In this document: positions 48,991-56,654 of the stretch, in pieces | Position numbering within the stretch: the first letter of the stretch is position 1 | Layout: every line of letters begins with the position of its first letter | Source of the DNA: an uncultured Veillonella sp. | Lineage (GTDB): Bacteria > Bacillota > Negativicutes > Veillonellales > Veillonellaceae | Reading direction: 5' to 3' | Assembly: GCA_900538355.1 (NCBI GenBank) | Contig: UPXS01000008.1 | Span: 1 to 64,000 of the forward strand | Length of the DNA stretch: 64,000 nucleotides | Position numbers and translations under genes: made by a program | The notes under the pieces: generated by a model | Told to the model about the DNA's origin: nothing | The model's database searches: none | Seen by the model: only the letters and a program-made list of their open reading frames with translations

Positions 48991-51900
48991 GCCAATCTAC
49001 CTCCTTCATTTTACGAGCCACAATTGTCATATCACGTTGGTTACCAGTTGGGCCATAGTAGTTAAAGCCATAGCTCAATTGGCCATAACCGCCGATCATG
49101 TGTGTCGGTTTCATGTGAATATGAGTTGGTGCATTATGCGTACCACCACGTTGTTTCTTAACCTTCGCACCAGGAACGTTAATGTGACGGTCTTGGGAAT
49201 GGTGCATATAGGAAATACCGCGAGGAATACGTGGGGAAACTACAGCACGAGCTGCAACGATACCGTTTTTATTGAAAGCTTCTACCCAATCATTATCTTT
49301 AACGTCAATTTCTGCTGCATCATCTTCGTTGAGCCAAATTGTTTGACCACCACGGAACAATGTCAACATTTGTTGGCTATCGAAATACATACTATGTGTA
49401 GACCACTTATGATGTGGTGTTAAGTATTTCAATGTGATTTCAGGGATACCTTCTTGTTTGTAGTCACCTTGTACAGGTTTATAGGACAATACAGGTTTGT
49501 ACAACGCCATAGCTTCACCGTAATCACGCATCATTTCATGGTCGCAATAGAAGGATTGACGACCTGTTACGGTACGGAATGGTACCTTATCTTCTGTAGA
49601 TGTTGTAAATGGAGAGTAACGACGGTTTTTATCGTTCTTACCAGTACTTGTTACAGAGCTAATAATGAAGCGTGGTTGGCGAACCATGTCATCGAAAGTA
49701 ATTTTTTCTTGTTCACGGCCTTTTGCATTCTTTTCAAGACCAGAAAGACCTGTTTTTTCTTCCATTGCTTTCCAAGAGCGAACAGCCAATTTACCGTTTG
49801 TACAAGAGGACAATGTCAATACAACATTACAAGCTTCCTTACATTCGTAAATGCTAGGGCGACCATGAGAAATGAATTCTGGATTATCGATTGTACCATT
49901 TTGATCATATAATGTCTTATATTCATCAGATACATCCCAAGCCATGCCATGAGCACCCATTTTATTTTCAATATTAGGTCCCAATGCAATGTATTTTTCA
50001 AAGATTTTACTATAATCGCGTTTTACATGAACGAGGTTCGGCATTGTTTTACCAGGAATTGGTTCACATTCGCCTTTGCTCCAGTCGAGAACCTTACCTT
50101 CTGGTTGAGCCACTTCACCTGGGCTATCATGACCAAGAGGTAATGCTACGATATCTTCGTATTCTGTGAAGCCAGACTCTTTCGCTACGCGAGATACTGT
50201 TTCTGCAAGGGTACGGAATGTATCCCAGTCAGATTTAGTTTCCCATGCGCAATCAACAGCTGCTTGGAATACGTGTACATATGGATGCATATCTGTAGAA
50301 GACAAGTCTTCTTTTTCATACCATGTAGCCGCTGGGAATACAATATCAGAGTACAAGCCTGTAGAAGCCATACGGAAGTCGATATCGATTAAGAGGTCAA
50401 GCTTACCAGCTTCATCTGCTTCGCGCCATTTGATTTCTTCTGGTTTTACTGGTGCATCATCATCTTCAAGAACACCATGTTTTGTACCAAGTAAATGTTT
50501 CAAGAAATATTCGTGGCCTTTAGAGGAAGAACCGATAAGGTTCGCACGCCATACAAACAAGTTGCGTGGATGGTTTTCTTTAGCCGCTGGATCTTCTACG
50601 CAGAATTGTAATTCTTTGTTTTTCAACGCTTGCGCCACATATTGGTTGATTTCTGCTTCTGTACTAGCACCCGCTGCACGAGCGTCGTTAATCAAGGCTT
50701 GACTGCCTTTATTGAAAGTAGGGTAAGATGGCAACCAGCCTAAACGTGCAGCCAATACGTTGTAGTCACCAGGGTGACGGTAACGAGGCTTAGCTAATTT
50801 AGATACGCGGTCTGCCAAATCGATGCAATCAGAACGGTATTGTTCTGTAGCAAAGTAGAACCAAGATGTACCATTTTGCAAACGAGGAGCTTTACTCCAG
50901 TCGTTAGCTGTCATGATGCCGCCCCAGCCTTCAACAGGACGAAGTTTTTCTTGACCTACGTAGTGAGCCCAGCCACCACCGTTAACACCTTCTGTACCAC
51001 AGAACATGATGAGGTTCAAGATTGTACGGTAAATGATATCTGCATGGTACCAGTGGTTAATACCACCACCCATGATAATCATGGAGCGACCTTTAGTTTT
51101 TTCTGCATTATCTGCAAATTCACGAGCTGTGGCAATAGCGATATCTGCTTTTACACCAGTAATTTTTTCTTGCCATGTAGGTGTGTAAGGAGTGTCATCT
51201 GTATAAGATGTTGCCACTTCACCACCGATACCACGGTCGATACCATAGTTAGCAAGAATAAGGTCATATACAGTAGTTACTTTTACAGGACCATCTACAG
51301 TTTGTACTGTAATTGTAGGAATAGCACGTTCAATTACGCCTTCGTGCTCTTCATCGCCAAAGTATGGCAACTTAACAACAGTCACATCTTCACGTTGATC
51401 AAACACGGATAAGCGAGGATCGATTTTAGCCCCTGTATCGCGGTTTTCAAGGCGTAAATTCCATTTTTGTGGATTTGTGTGACGTTCGCCCATTGTACCA
51501 TTAGGAATAACGATTTCATTTGTTGTTTCATCGAGCAATACCATTTGGAAGTCAGCGCCTTCTTCTTGGCGACCCAAGTCCTTAGCATTCAAGAAGCGGC
51601 CTGGTTGAACTGTGCCGTTGATTTCTTCAACGCGCACAAGGAATGGCATATCTGTGAACTCTTTAGCATACTCTTTGAAGTATGGAGTTTCCTTGTCGAT
51701 GTAGTATTCTTTTAAGATTACGTGGCCCATTGCCATAGCAAGAGCCGCATCAGTACCGGCTTTTACATTGAGCCAAGCATCGGAAGAAGTTGTAGATTCC
51801 GCATAGTCAGGGGATACGGATACTACTTTAGTACCTTTGTAACGAACCTCTGTTAAGAAGTGAGCATCTGGCGTACGAGTCAACGGTACGTTAGAACCCC

Positions 51901-52654
51901 AAGTCATGATGTAACCAGCATTGTACCAGTCACCAGATTCAGGTGTATCAGTTTGTTCACCCCAAACTTGAGGGCTAGAAGGTGGTAAATCGGCATACCA
52001 GTCATAGAAGGACAATGGTGTACCACCCATTAAGTTAAGGAAACGAGCACCTGCTGCATAGGACAACATGGACATCGCTGGAATTACAGAGAAGCCTGCG
52101 TTGCGGTCAGGGCCGTATGTTTTTGCAGTATATAATAAGGATGCGGCAGTAATTTCTGTCGCTTCATCCCATGTGGAGCGCACAAAGCCACCCATACCAC
52201 GGGCAGATTTGTATTTCTTCGCTTTTTCAGGATCTTCTACGATAGATTTCCAAGCTTCGATTGGGTTCTTAGCATGTTTTTTAGCTTCTCTCCAAAGCTC
52301 AGCCAATTCGCCGCGCACATATGGATATTTTACGCGCAATGGGCTATAGAGATACCAAGAGAATGTTGCACCACGAGGGCATCCACGTGGTTCGTAATCC
52401 GGCATATCATCTGGTGTTTCAGGGTAATCAATCGCCTGATTTTCCCACGCTACAACACCATTCTTAACGTAGATATTCCAGCTACAAGAACCAGTACAGT
52501 TTACGCCATGCGTTGTGCGGACAACTTTATCGTAAGACCAACGGTCACGATAAAAATTTTCCCACTCGCGACCGCCATCTTCAGTTATTTGATGGCCGCT
52601 TGGAGATACGTTCTTCTTCCGAAGAAACTTAAACTTTTGAGACAACAAGCTCAT
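48980..52654 (-). CDS. narG: Respiratory nitrate reductase, alpha subunit
   Basis: A 1224-residue molybdenum bis-MGD enzyme that reduces nitrate to nitrite. The N-terminal cluster motif is HGVNCTGSCSWNIYVKNG, where His replaces the first Cys, as in NarG. The active-site region GGTPLSFYDWYADLPPSSP includes the Asp expected to bind Mo. There is no Tat-type signal with twin Arg, so the catalytic side is probably cytoplasmic. The start is MSLLSQK with GAAGGAGG upstream. A strong terminator lies 30 bp upstream, between it and the regulator gene. Confidence 0.95.
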   Translation of the reverse strand: MSLLSQKFKFLRKKNVSPSGHQITEDGGREWENFYRDRWSYDKVVRTTHGVNCTGSCSWNIYVKNGVVAWENQAIDYPETPDDMPDYEPRGCPRGATFSWYLYSPLRVKYPYVRGELAELWREAKKHAKNPIEAWKSIVEDPEKAKKYKSARGMGGFVRSTWDEATEITAASLLYTAKTYGPDRNAGFSVIPAMSMLSYAAGARFLNLMGGTPLSFYDWYADLPPSSPQVWGEQTDTPESGDWYNAGYIMTWGSNVPLTRTPDAHFLTEVRYKGTKVVSVSPDYAESTTSSDAWLNVKAGTDAALAMAMGHVILKEYYIDKETPYFKEYAKEFTDMPFLVRVEEINGTVQPGRFLNAKDLGRQEEGADFQMVLLDETTNEIVIPNGTMGERHTNPQKWNLRLENRDTGAKIDPRLSVFDQREDVTVVKLPYFGDEEHEGVIERAIPTITVQTVDGPVKVTTVYDLILANYGIDRGIGGEVATSYTDDTPYTPTWQEKITGVKADIAIATAREFADNAEKTKGRSMIIMGGGINHWYHADIIYRTILNLIMFCGTEGVNGGGWAHYVGQEKLRPVEGWGGIMTANDWSKAPRLQNGTSWFYFATEQYRSDCIDLADRVSKLAKPRYRHPGDYNVLAARLGWLPSYPTFNKGSQALINDARAAGASTEAEINQYVAQALKNKELQFCVEDPAAKENHPRNLFVWRANLIGSSSKGHEYFLKHLLGTKHGVLEDDDAPVKPEEIKWREADEAGKLDLLIDIDFRMASTGLYSDIVFPAATWYEKEDLSSTDMHPYVHVFQAAVDCAWETKSDWDTFRTLAETVSRVAKESGFTEYEDIVALPLGHDSPGEVAQPEGKVLDWSKGECEPIPGKTMPNLVHVKRDYSKIFEKYIALGPNIENKMGAHGMAWDVSDEYKTLYDQNGTIDNPEFISHGRPSIYECKEACNVVLTLSSCTNGKLAVRSWKAMEEKTGLSGLEKNAKGREQEKITFDDMVRQPRFIISSVTSTGKNDKNRRYSPFTTSTEDKVPFRTVTGRQSFYCDHEMMRDYGEAMALYKPVLSYKPVQGDYKQEGIPEITLKYLTPHHKWSTHSMYFDSQQMLTLFRGGQTIWLNEDDAAEIDVKDNDWVEAFNKNGIVAARAVVSPRIPRGISYMHHSQDRHINVPGAKVKKQRGGTHNAPTHIHMKPTHMIGGYGQLSYGFNYYGPTGNQRDMTIVARKMKEVDWLED

Positions 52655-52683
52655 CTCGTGTCCTCCTTCAAAACTACAAAAAA

Positions 52684-52714
52684 TCCCTTGTGCTAGCTGA
52701 GCTAACACAAGGGA
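52684..52714 (-). terminator. Strong intrinsic terminator between the Crp/Fnr gene and narG
   Basis: A 14-bp stem TCCCTTGTGTTAGC / GCTAGCACAAGGGA with a 3-nt loop and six T on the minus strand. It lies after the regulator stop and 30 nt before the narG start, in the same direction as both genes. Confidence 0.88.
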
Positions 52715-52724
52715 GAAAATCCTG

Positions 52725-53411
52725 TTATTCGATATTACTAATATTAGGGTCTATATTATCAACCTCTAAATCAAGCAATCCGATTAAAGCATCAAAATCA
52801 CAGATTACTAGATGGTGTTTATCATAGGCTACATAGCCCAACTTACGCAACTCACTTAGCATGCGATTTAAACTTTCTCTTGATGTGGCAGCAAATTCAG
52901 CTAGCTCTTGATTTGTTAAAGCGATATCGATAAAGATACCATCCTCGCGCTTCACACCATAACTATTGGCTAAGCGCAACAAGGTAGAATAAAATGCTCC
53001 CTTCTTGCCGTATAACAGCAAGTCTCGGTATTTTGCCTGTTGACGCCGCATATGTAATGTATAGATTTTCATCATCGCAATAGCCAATGAATGATCTTTT
53101 GCAATGGCTGATTCTAACAAATCATAGCGAATGGAATAAACAGTGCAGTCCTCCCGAGCGATGGCGTTGAACACGTATGTTTTTGTGTTCTCCTCATACA
53201 ACGGAACCTCACCAATTACATTATTCGGTCCTACTAATCGTAGCGCAAATATATGCCCACTAGCTTCAAACTTCTTAATGCTCATTCTGCCTTTTACTAC
53301 TACGTAAAAGTGTTCTGCCTTGTCCCCCTCGTGGAAGAGAAAATCACCTTTTTTAAGATGGAGTTCCTCGCCCGGCAAAGCAAGTAATTGGTTAATTAAA
53401 TTTTCATCCAT
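52725..53411 (-). CDS. Crp/Fnr family regulator (probable nitrate/anaerobic control)
   Basis: A 228-residue regulator with an N-terminal cyclic-nucleotide-type beta barrel (KGDFLFHEGDKAEHFYVVVKG) and a C-terminal helix-turn-helix (LTNQELAEFAATSRESLNRMLSELRKLG). It has no N-terminal cysteine cluster, so it is not a classical Fe-S FNR; a haem-, ligand- or DNR-type sensor is possible. It lies between narGHJI and narK and faces narK divergently, which suggests control of both. The start MDENLIN is 10 nt after GGAG; the longer start has no site. Confidence 0.85.
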   Translation of the reverse strand: MDENLINQLLALPGEELHLKKGDFLFHEGDKAEHFYVVVKGRMSIKKFEASGHIFALRLVGPNNVIGEVPLYEENTKTYVFNAIAREDCTVYSIRYDLLESAIAKDHSLAIAMMKIYTLHMRRQQAKYRDLLLYGKKGAFYSTLLRLANSYGVKREDGIFIDIALTNQELAEFAATSRESLNRMLSELRKLGYVAYDKHHLVICDFDALIGLLDLEVDNIDPNISNIE

Positions 53412-53542
53412 ACCTTCACCACTCCATTGTACTTTTAAAATAAAATCCATTAGTTATACTAATCTATTTATAGTAAAAGTACATGTATTATATACTTTTT
53501 TGTATATATATGATTATTATAACTTATTAATTTCAGAATATG

Positions 53543-53558
53543 TGTGTTTTATGTCACA
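53543..53558. promoter_or_regulatory. Crp/Fnr-type operator candidate
   Basis: TGTGT-TTTATG-TCACA differs from TGTGA-N6-TCACA by one base. It lies in the 355-bp gap between the regulator and narK, 132 bp from the former and 208 bp from the latter. Confidence 0.5.
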
Positions 53559-53766
53559 TTCACAAAAATTTTTACAATATATAATATATTTGTGATATAA
53601 GACATTGCAAATTTAGTTGATACAATAATTATAACTCAGTTCTCTAAGTAATTCGAATACTTTCTATAAAAATTCTATAGATTGCAATATTCATATACAT
53701 TGACTGATAATTGTATCCTCCATGTCTTCATTACATGTATAGTTTTTCAGTAAGGAGAAGTTCAAA

Positions 53767-55104
53767 ATGAGCGAACTAAAAATGCCTCAAGTAGGGGCAA
53801 GCCGTAGCGAAATTGTGGCTAATTGGCAGCCAGAAAATCCAGAATTTTGGGAAAAGTTTGGTAAAAAAATCGCTAAACAAAACTTGGTTATATCCACAAT
53901 TGCATTAACCCTTTCATTCTGTGTATGGTATTTATGGGCAACCATTGCAGCACAACTAAATGGCGCTGGCTTTAACTTTACAACAGATCAATTATTTACA
54001 TTAGCCGCATTACCAGGTCTTGTAGGTGCTACATTACGTTTTGTATATACCTACATGCCAGCCTTAATCGGTGGTAAGAACTGGACATTTATTTCCACAC
54101 TTATTTTATTAGTTCCTGTTGTATGGCTTGGCTTTGCTGTTCAAGATACAACAACTTCTTATATGACATTTATGATTTTGACTGCCCTTATCGGTTTAGC
54201 GGGCGGCAACTTCTCGTCCTCCATGGCGTACATTGGCAACTTCTTCCCTAAATCTGAAAAAGGTACAGCTCTTGGTATCAACGGCGGCGTTGGTAACCTT
54301 GGTGTCTCCGTAATCTACTTCTTAGCTCCATTCGCTATGGGTTCCGCTGCATTAGGTAGCGTATTTGGTGTAACACCAGCTATCATCAAAGGTAATGCAG
54401 TATACCTTGCCAATGCGGCTTTCATGTGGATTGTACCACTTGTTGTTATCCTTGCACTTATGACACGTTTCATGGATAACTTACCACTAGAAAAACCAAA
54501 TCCTAAAAATCTTGTACAAATCTTTGGGAACAAACACACTTGGGCATTTACATTGCTATACACATGTTCCTTCGGTGCCTTCTCTGGTTATGCGGCAGCA
54601 CTCGGCCTACTAGTAGGCAAGGAATTCCCTGAAATTCCATTTGCATCCATTGCATTTGTTGGTCCCCTTGTTGCAGGTGCCCTTCGTCCTGTAGGCGGTT
54701 GGTTATCTGATAAAATTAACAGCGGTACAAAAGTTACCTTTGTAAGCCTTCTCGGTCTATGTGCAACAACAGCACTAATTGCAGTTGGCGTAGATATGCA
54801 CAACTTCCCATTCTTCTTTGCTATGTCCGTGTTGACATTCGTATGCTGTGGCTTCGCAACAGGTGCTACATTCCGTATGATTCCTCACGTATTCGGCAAT
54901 CCATTGCTTTCCTCTTTAATTACAGGTTTCGTTGCTGCCGTAGCTGCATACGGTGCCTTCATTACACCTAAAATCTTCGGCTTTGTATATTCCACATTCG
55001 GCAATATTCACCCAGCCTTTGCTGTATTGTTAGCCTTCAACCTTGTAACTGTAGCAGTATGCTACTGGTTCTACGTACGTAAGGCAGCAAATATGAACGT
55101 ATAA
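53767..55104 (+). CDS. narK: Nitrate/nitrite transporter, NarK family
   Basis: A 445-residue MFS carrier with 12 hydrophobic segments. The nitrate signatures GLAGGNFSSSMAYIGNFFP and GINGGVGNLGVSVIYF are present in the two halves. It imports nitrate or exchanges it for nitrite for the adjacent nitrate reductase. AAGGAG precedes the ATG. It is divergent from the regulator and ends in the left arm of palindromic element C. Confidence 0.93.
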   Translation: MSELKMPQVGASRSEIVANWQPENPEFWEKFGKKIAKQNLVISTIALTLSFCVWYLWATIAAQLNGAGFNFTTDQLFTLAALPGLVGATLRFVYTYMPALIGGKNWTFISTLILLVPVVWLGFAVQDTTTSYMTFMILTALIGLAGGNFSSSMAYIGNFFPKSEKGTALGINGGVGNLGVSVIYFLAPFAMGSAALGSVFGVTPAIIKGNAVYLANAAFMWIVPLVVILALMTRFMDNLPLEKPNPKNLVQIFGNKHTWAFTLLYTCSFGAFSGYAAALGLLVGKEFPEIPFASIAFVGPLVAGALRPVGGWLSDKINSGTKVTFVSLLGLCATTALIAVGVDMHNFPFFFAMSVLTFVCCGFATGATFRMIPHVFGNPLLSSLITGFVAAVAAYGAFITPKIFGFVYSTFGNIHPAFAVLLAFNLVTVAVCYWFYVRKAANMNV

Positions 55105-55359
55105 TTTTCTGGAACAGAAAATTTACGTTCACTGGACCGTACAACAAAATATAATTCACTTTTCTTAACTAAGTGATAAAAGAAACCCCGTATCTCTCCT
55201 CCATACTTATCAGGTCTGCGGCCTAGGGCCTTGACCTCGTAAGTCGGATTGATGCGGGGTTTTCTTTTATGAAAATATAGTTATGGATAAGCTACTCAAA
55301 CATAGTGAATTATATTTTACGCAGTACAAGACGTTAACAAATTTTCTGTTCAAAATTAT
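55102..55359. repeat. Composite palindromic element C after narK
   Basis: Outer arms of about 57 bp (55102-55160 and 55304-55359) share ATAATTTT, GAACAGAAAATTT and AAAATATAATTCACT as inverted repeats. Inside is a further structure (55183-55267): ACCCCG / CGGGGT outer stem and a nested hairpin ACTTA-N2-AGGTC-N3-GGCC with its complements. No reading frame with a ribosome site is seen. Confidence 0.75.
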
Positions 55360-55380
55360 AGCCTTCATTTCGAGGGAAGA

Positions 55381-55405
55381 AAAGGGACTGCTAGGCAGTC
55401 CCTTT
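55381..55405. terminator. Palindromic hairpin, left flank of the toxin locus
   Basis: AAAGGGACTG / CAGTCCCTTT around CTAGG, then a T-run. The same 25 bp recur at 55774-55798. Confidence 0.8.
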
Positions 55406-55445
55406 TTTATCATTTAATTCATATATATCAATAAATAGTTACTTA

Positions 55446-55474
55446 TTGTATCGTATATTTGTTCAGCTTATAAT
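55446..55474 (+). promoter_or_regulatory. Promoter of the toxin transcript
   Basis: TTGTAT (55446-55451) and TATAAT (55469-55474) are 17 bp apart, 58 bp upstream of the toxin ATG. The leader includes AGCGAGGTTGGGTCTCTC, which can form a short stem near the ribosome site. Confidence 0.75.
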
Positions 55475-55531
55475 GTTCTTAAGGTAGTCAGCGAGGTTGG
55501 GTCTCTCTTCGTTATAGAAGGGGGTGAGCTT

Positions 55532-55633
55532 ATGAGTGACTTTGAACTTATTACAGTTATCATTGGAATATTGACATTAGTCATTTCCTTTGGTGCACTT
55601 ATAGCGCTTATTTGCCTCACAAAAAGCAAATAG
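55532..55633 (+). CDS. Small holin-like hydrophobic peptide, type I toxin candidate
   Basis: A 33-residue peptide, MSDFELITVIIGILTLVISF followed by GALIALICLTKSK. It has one hydrophobic helix (about 7-29) and a short basic end. The charged head MSDFE followed by a helix resembles the putative holin-like toxins (Hol_Tox family) of type I systems in Firmicutes. The ribosome site is GAAGGGGGTGAG, very strong. A consensus promoter lies upstream and an opposing consensus promoter lies 105 bp downstream. It is too short for standard gene calling. Confidence 0.7.
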   Translation: MSDFELITVIIGILTLVISFGALIALICLTKSK

Positions 55634-55765
55634 CCCTCCGTTACCATGCGTAATTAGATAAACAGAAAGGCCATTTCCTAGATAATTAGTTTTTGAGATG
55701 CGCCTGACGTTCCTACTCGTCTGACTATCTATTTATATTATAGAGTTTAAGACATATATCGTCAA
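55620..55765 (-). ncRNA. Antisense RNA (antitoxin) promoter and transcript, 3' end unknown
   Basis: On the minus strand TTGACG (55760-55765) and TATAAT (55737-55742) are 17 bp apart, a near-perfect housekeeping promoter. A transcript from about 55730 would run into the 3' end of the toxin mRNA. No open frame follows. No convincing terminator was found, so the end is a guess. This arrangement is known for type I toxin-antitoxin pairs. Confidence 0.6.
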
Positions 55766-55773
55766 ATTCGAAT

Positions 55774-55798
55774 AAAGGGACTGCTAGGCAGTCCCTTT
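55774..55798. terminator. Palindromic hairpin, right flank of the toxin locus; hemQ terminator
   Basis: AAAGGGACTG / CAGTCCCTTT around CTAGG, identical to the copy at 55381. It sits 3 bp after the hemQ stop and likely ends both hemQ and the toxin mRNA. Confidence 0.8.
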
Positions 55799-55800
55799 TA

Positions 55801-56532
55801 TTATCCAAAGATTTCTTCTAGTAGTGCATCGTCGATGATGGTACCAACGTAGAAGTCGCTGAAGATGCCGTATTTTGCACTGGCGATTTCAAAGCGCATA
55901 TCGTATACGATTTTTTTGAATTGAATGTCGTCGTTACTGAAGATGGTAATGCCCCATTCCCAGTCGTCTAAGCCACAGCCACCTGTAGTGAATTCAGATA
56001 GAACGTCTAAATAGGTTTTACCAAGTTCGCCGTGAGATTTCATTAACATACCACGTTCTTGAGGTGGTAGCATGAACCAGTTGTCATCGCCTTCACGTTT
56101 TTTGCTCATGTTATAGAAGCAAATGTATTTATCGCGAGGTACGTGAGGGTATAGTTTTTGATTAACTTCTTCTGTATCGAGTTTAGCTTTAACGTAAGCA
56201 CTTACTTCTGTTACAGATGTATAGGAATATGTTTGAACTAGTACACTTGCAATAGCAAGGCGACGGAACTTGCGTTCTACTTGTGCCAAATATTCAAGGG
56301 ATGGACCAAGGATCCATAAGATCAAGTCCCCTTTTGCGCCATTGCAATCATAGAATGCATAGCTTCCTTCTTTAGCTTGATGTTTAGCCTCAAGGTCCGC
56401 TAAGAATGCTTTTAATTCATTGCGCGCTTCTGCTTTTTCTTCAGCTGTAAAGCAGTTCCATGCGCTGAAATCCATGGCAAATACCATGTGTTGGCTATGC
56501 CAACCTTCTACTGTAGGGATTGCTTTCCCCAT
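55801..56532 (-). CDS. hemQ: Coproheme decarboxylase (chlorite dismutase-like HemQ)
   Basis: A 243-residue protein of the chlorite dismutase fold that turns iron-coproporphyrin into haem b in the last step of the coproporphyrin-dependent pathway. The tyrosine motif YICFYNMSKKR and the proximal haem histidine in MKSHGELGKTY are typical. The start MGKAIP follows AGGAG; the earlier GTG lies in the site. It is separated from hemEHY by a terminator, so it has its own promoter. Confidence 0.92.
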   Translation of the reverse strand: MGKAIPTVEGWHSQHMVFAMDFSAWNCFTAEEKAEARNELKAFLADLEAKHQAKEGSYAFYDCNGAKGDLILWILGPSLEYLAQVERKFRRLAIASVLVQTYSYTSVTEVSAYVKAKLDTEEVNQKLYPHVPRDKYICFYNMSKKREGDDNWFMLPPQERGMLMKSHGELGKTYLDVLSEFTTGGCGLDDWEWGITIFSNDDIQFKKIVYDMRFEIASAKYGIFSDFYVGTIIDDALLEEIFG

Positions 56533-56595
56533 TGTGATCACTCCTATCTATGGTGATTATATTAAAATGATATATTTCTATTACTATAAGAATCG

Positions 56596-56634
56596 AAAAG
56601 ACTCCATATACTATTATAGCATATGGAGTCTTTT
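56596..56634 (-). terminator. Intrinsic terminator after hemY
   Basis: A perfect 14-bp stem AAAAGACTCCATAT / ATATGGAGTCTTTT between hemY and hemQ. Confidence 0.85.
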
Positions 56635-56654
56635 CTTATAATTATTTATTAATA

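Noticed and set aside
49037..52696. Several frames of 60-190 codons opposite narG
   Set aside because: They are shadows of a long, well-conserved gene; none shows a recognised domain or start site.
55605..55628. ATTTGC / GCAAAT hairpin as terminator of the antisense RNA
   Set aside because: There is no T-run after it on the minus strand, so the RNA end was left open.
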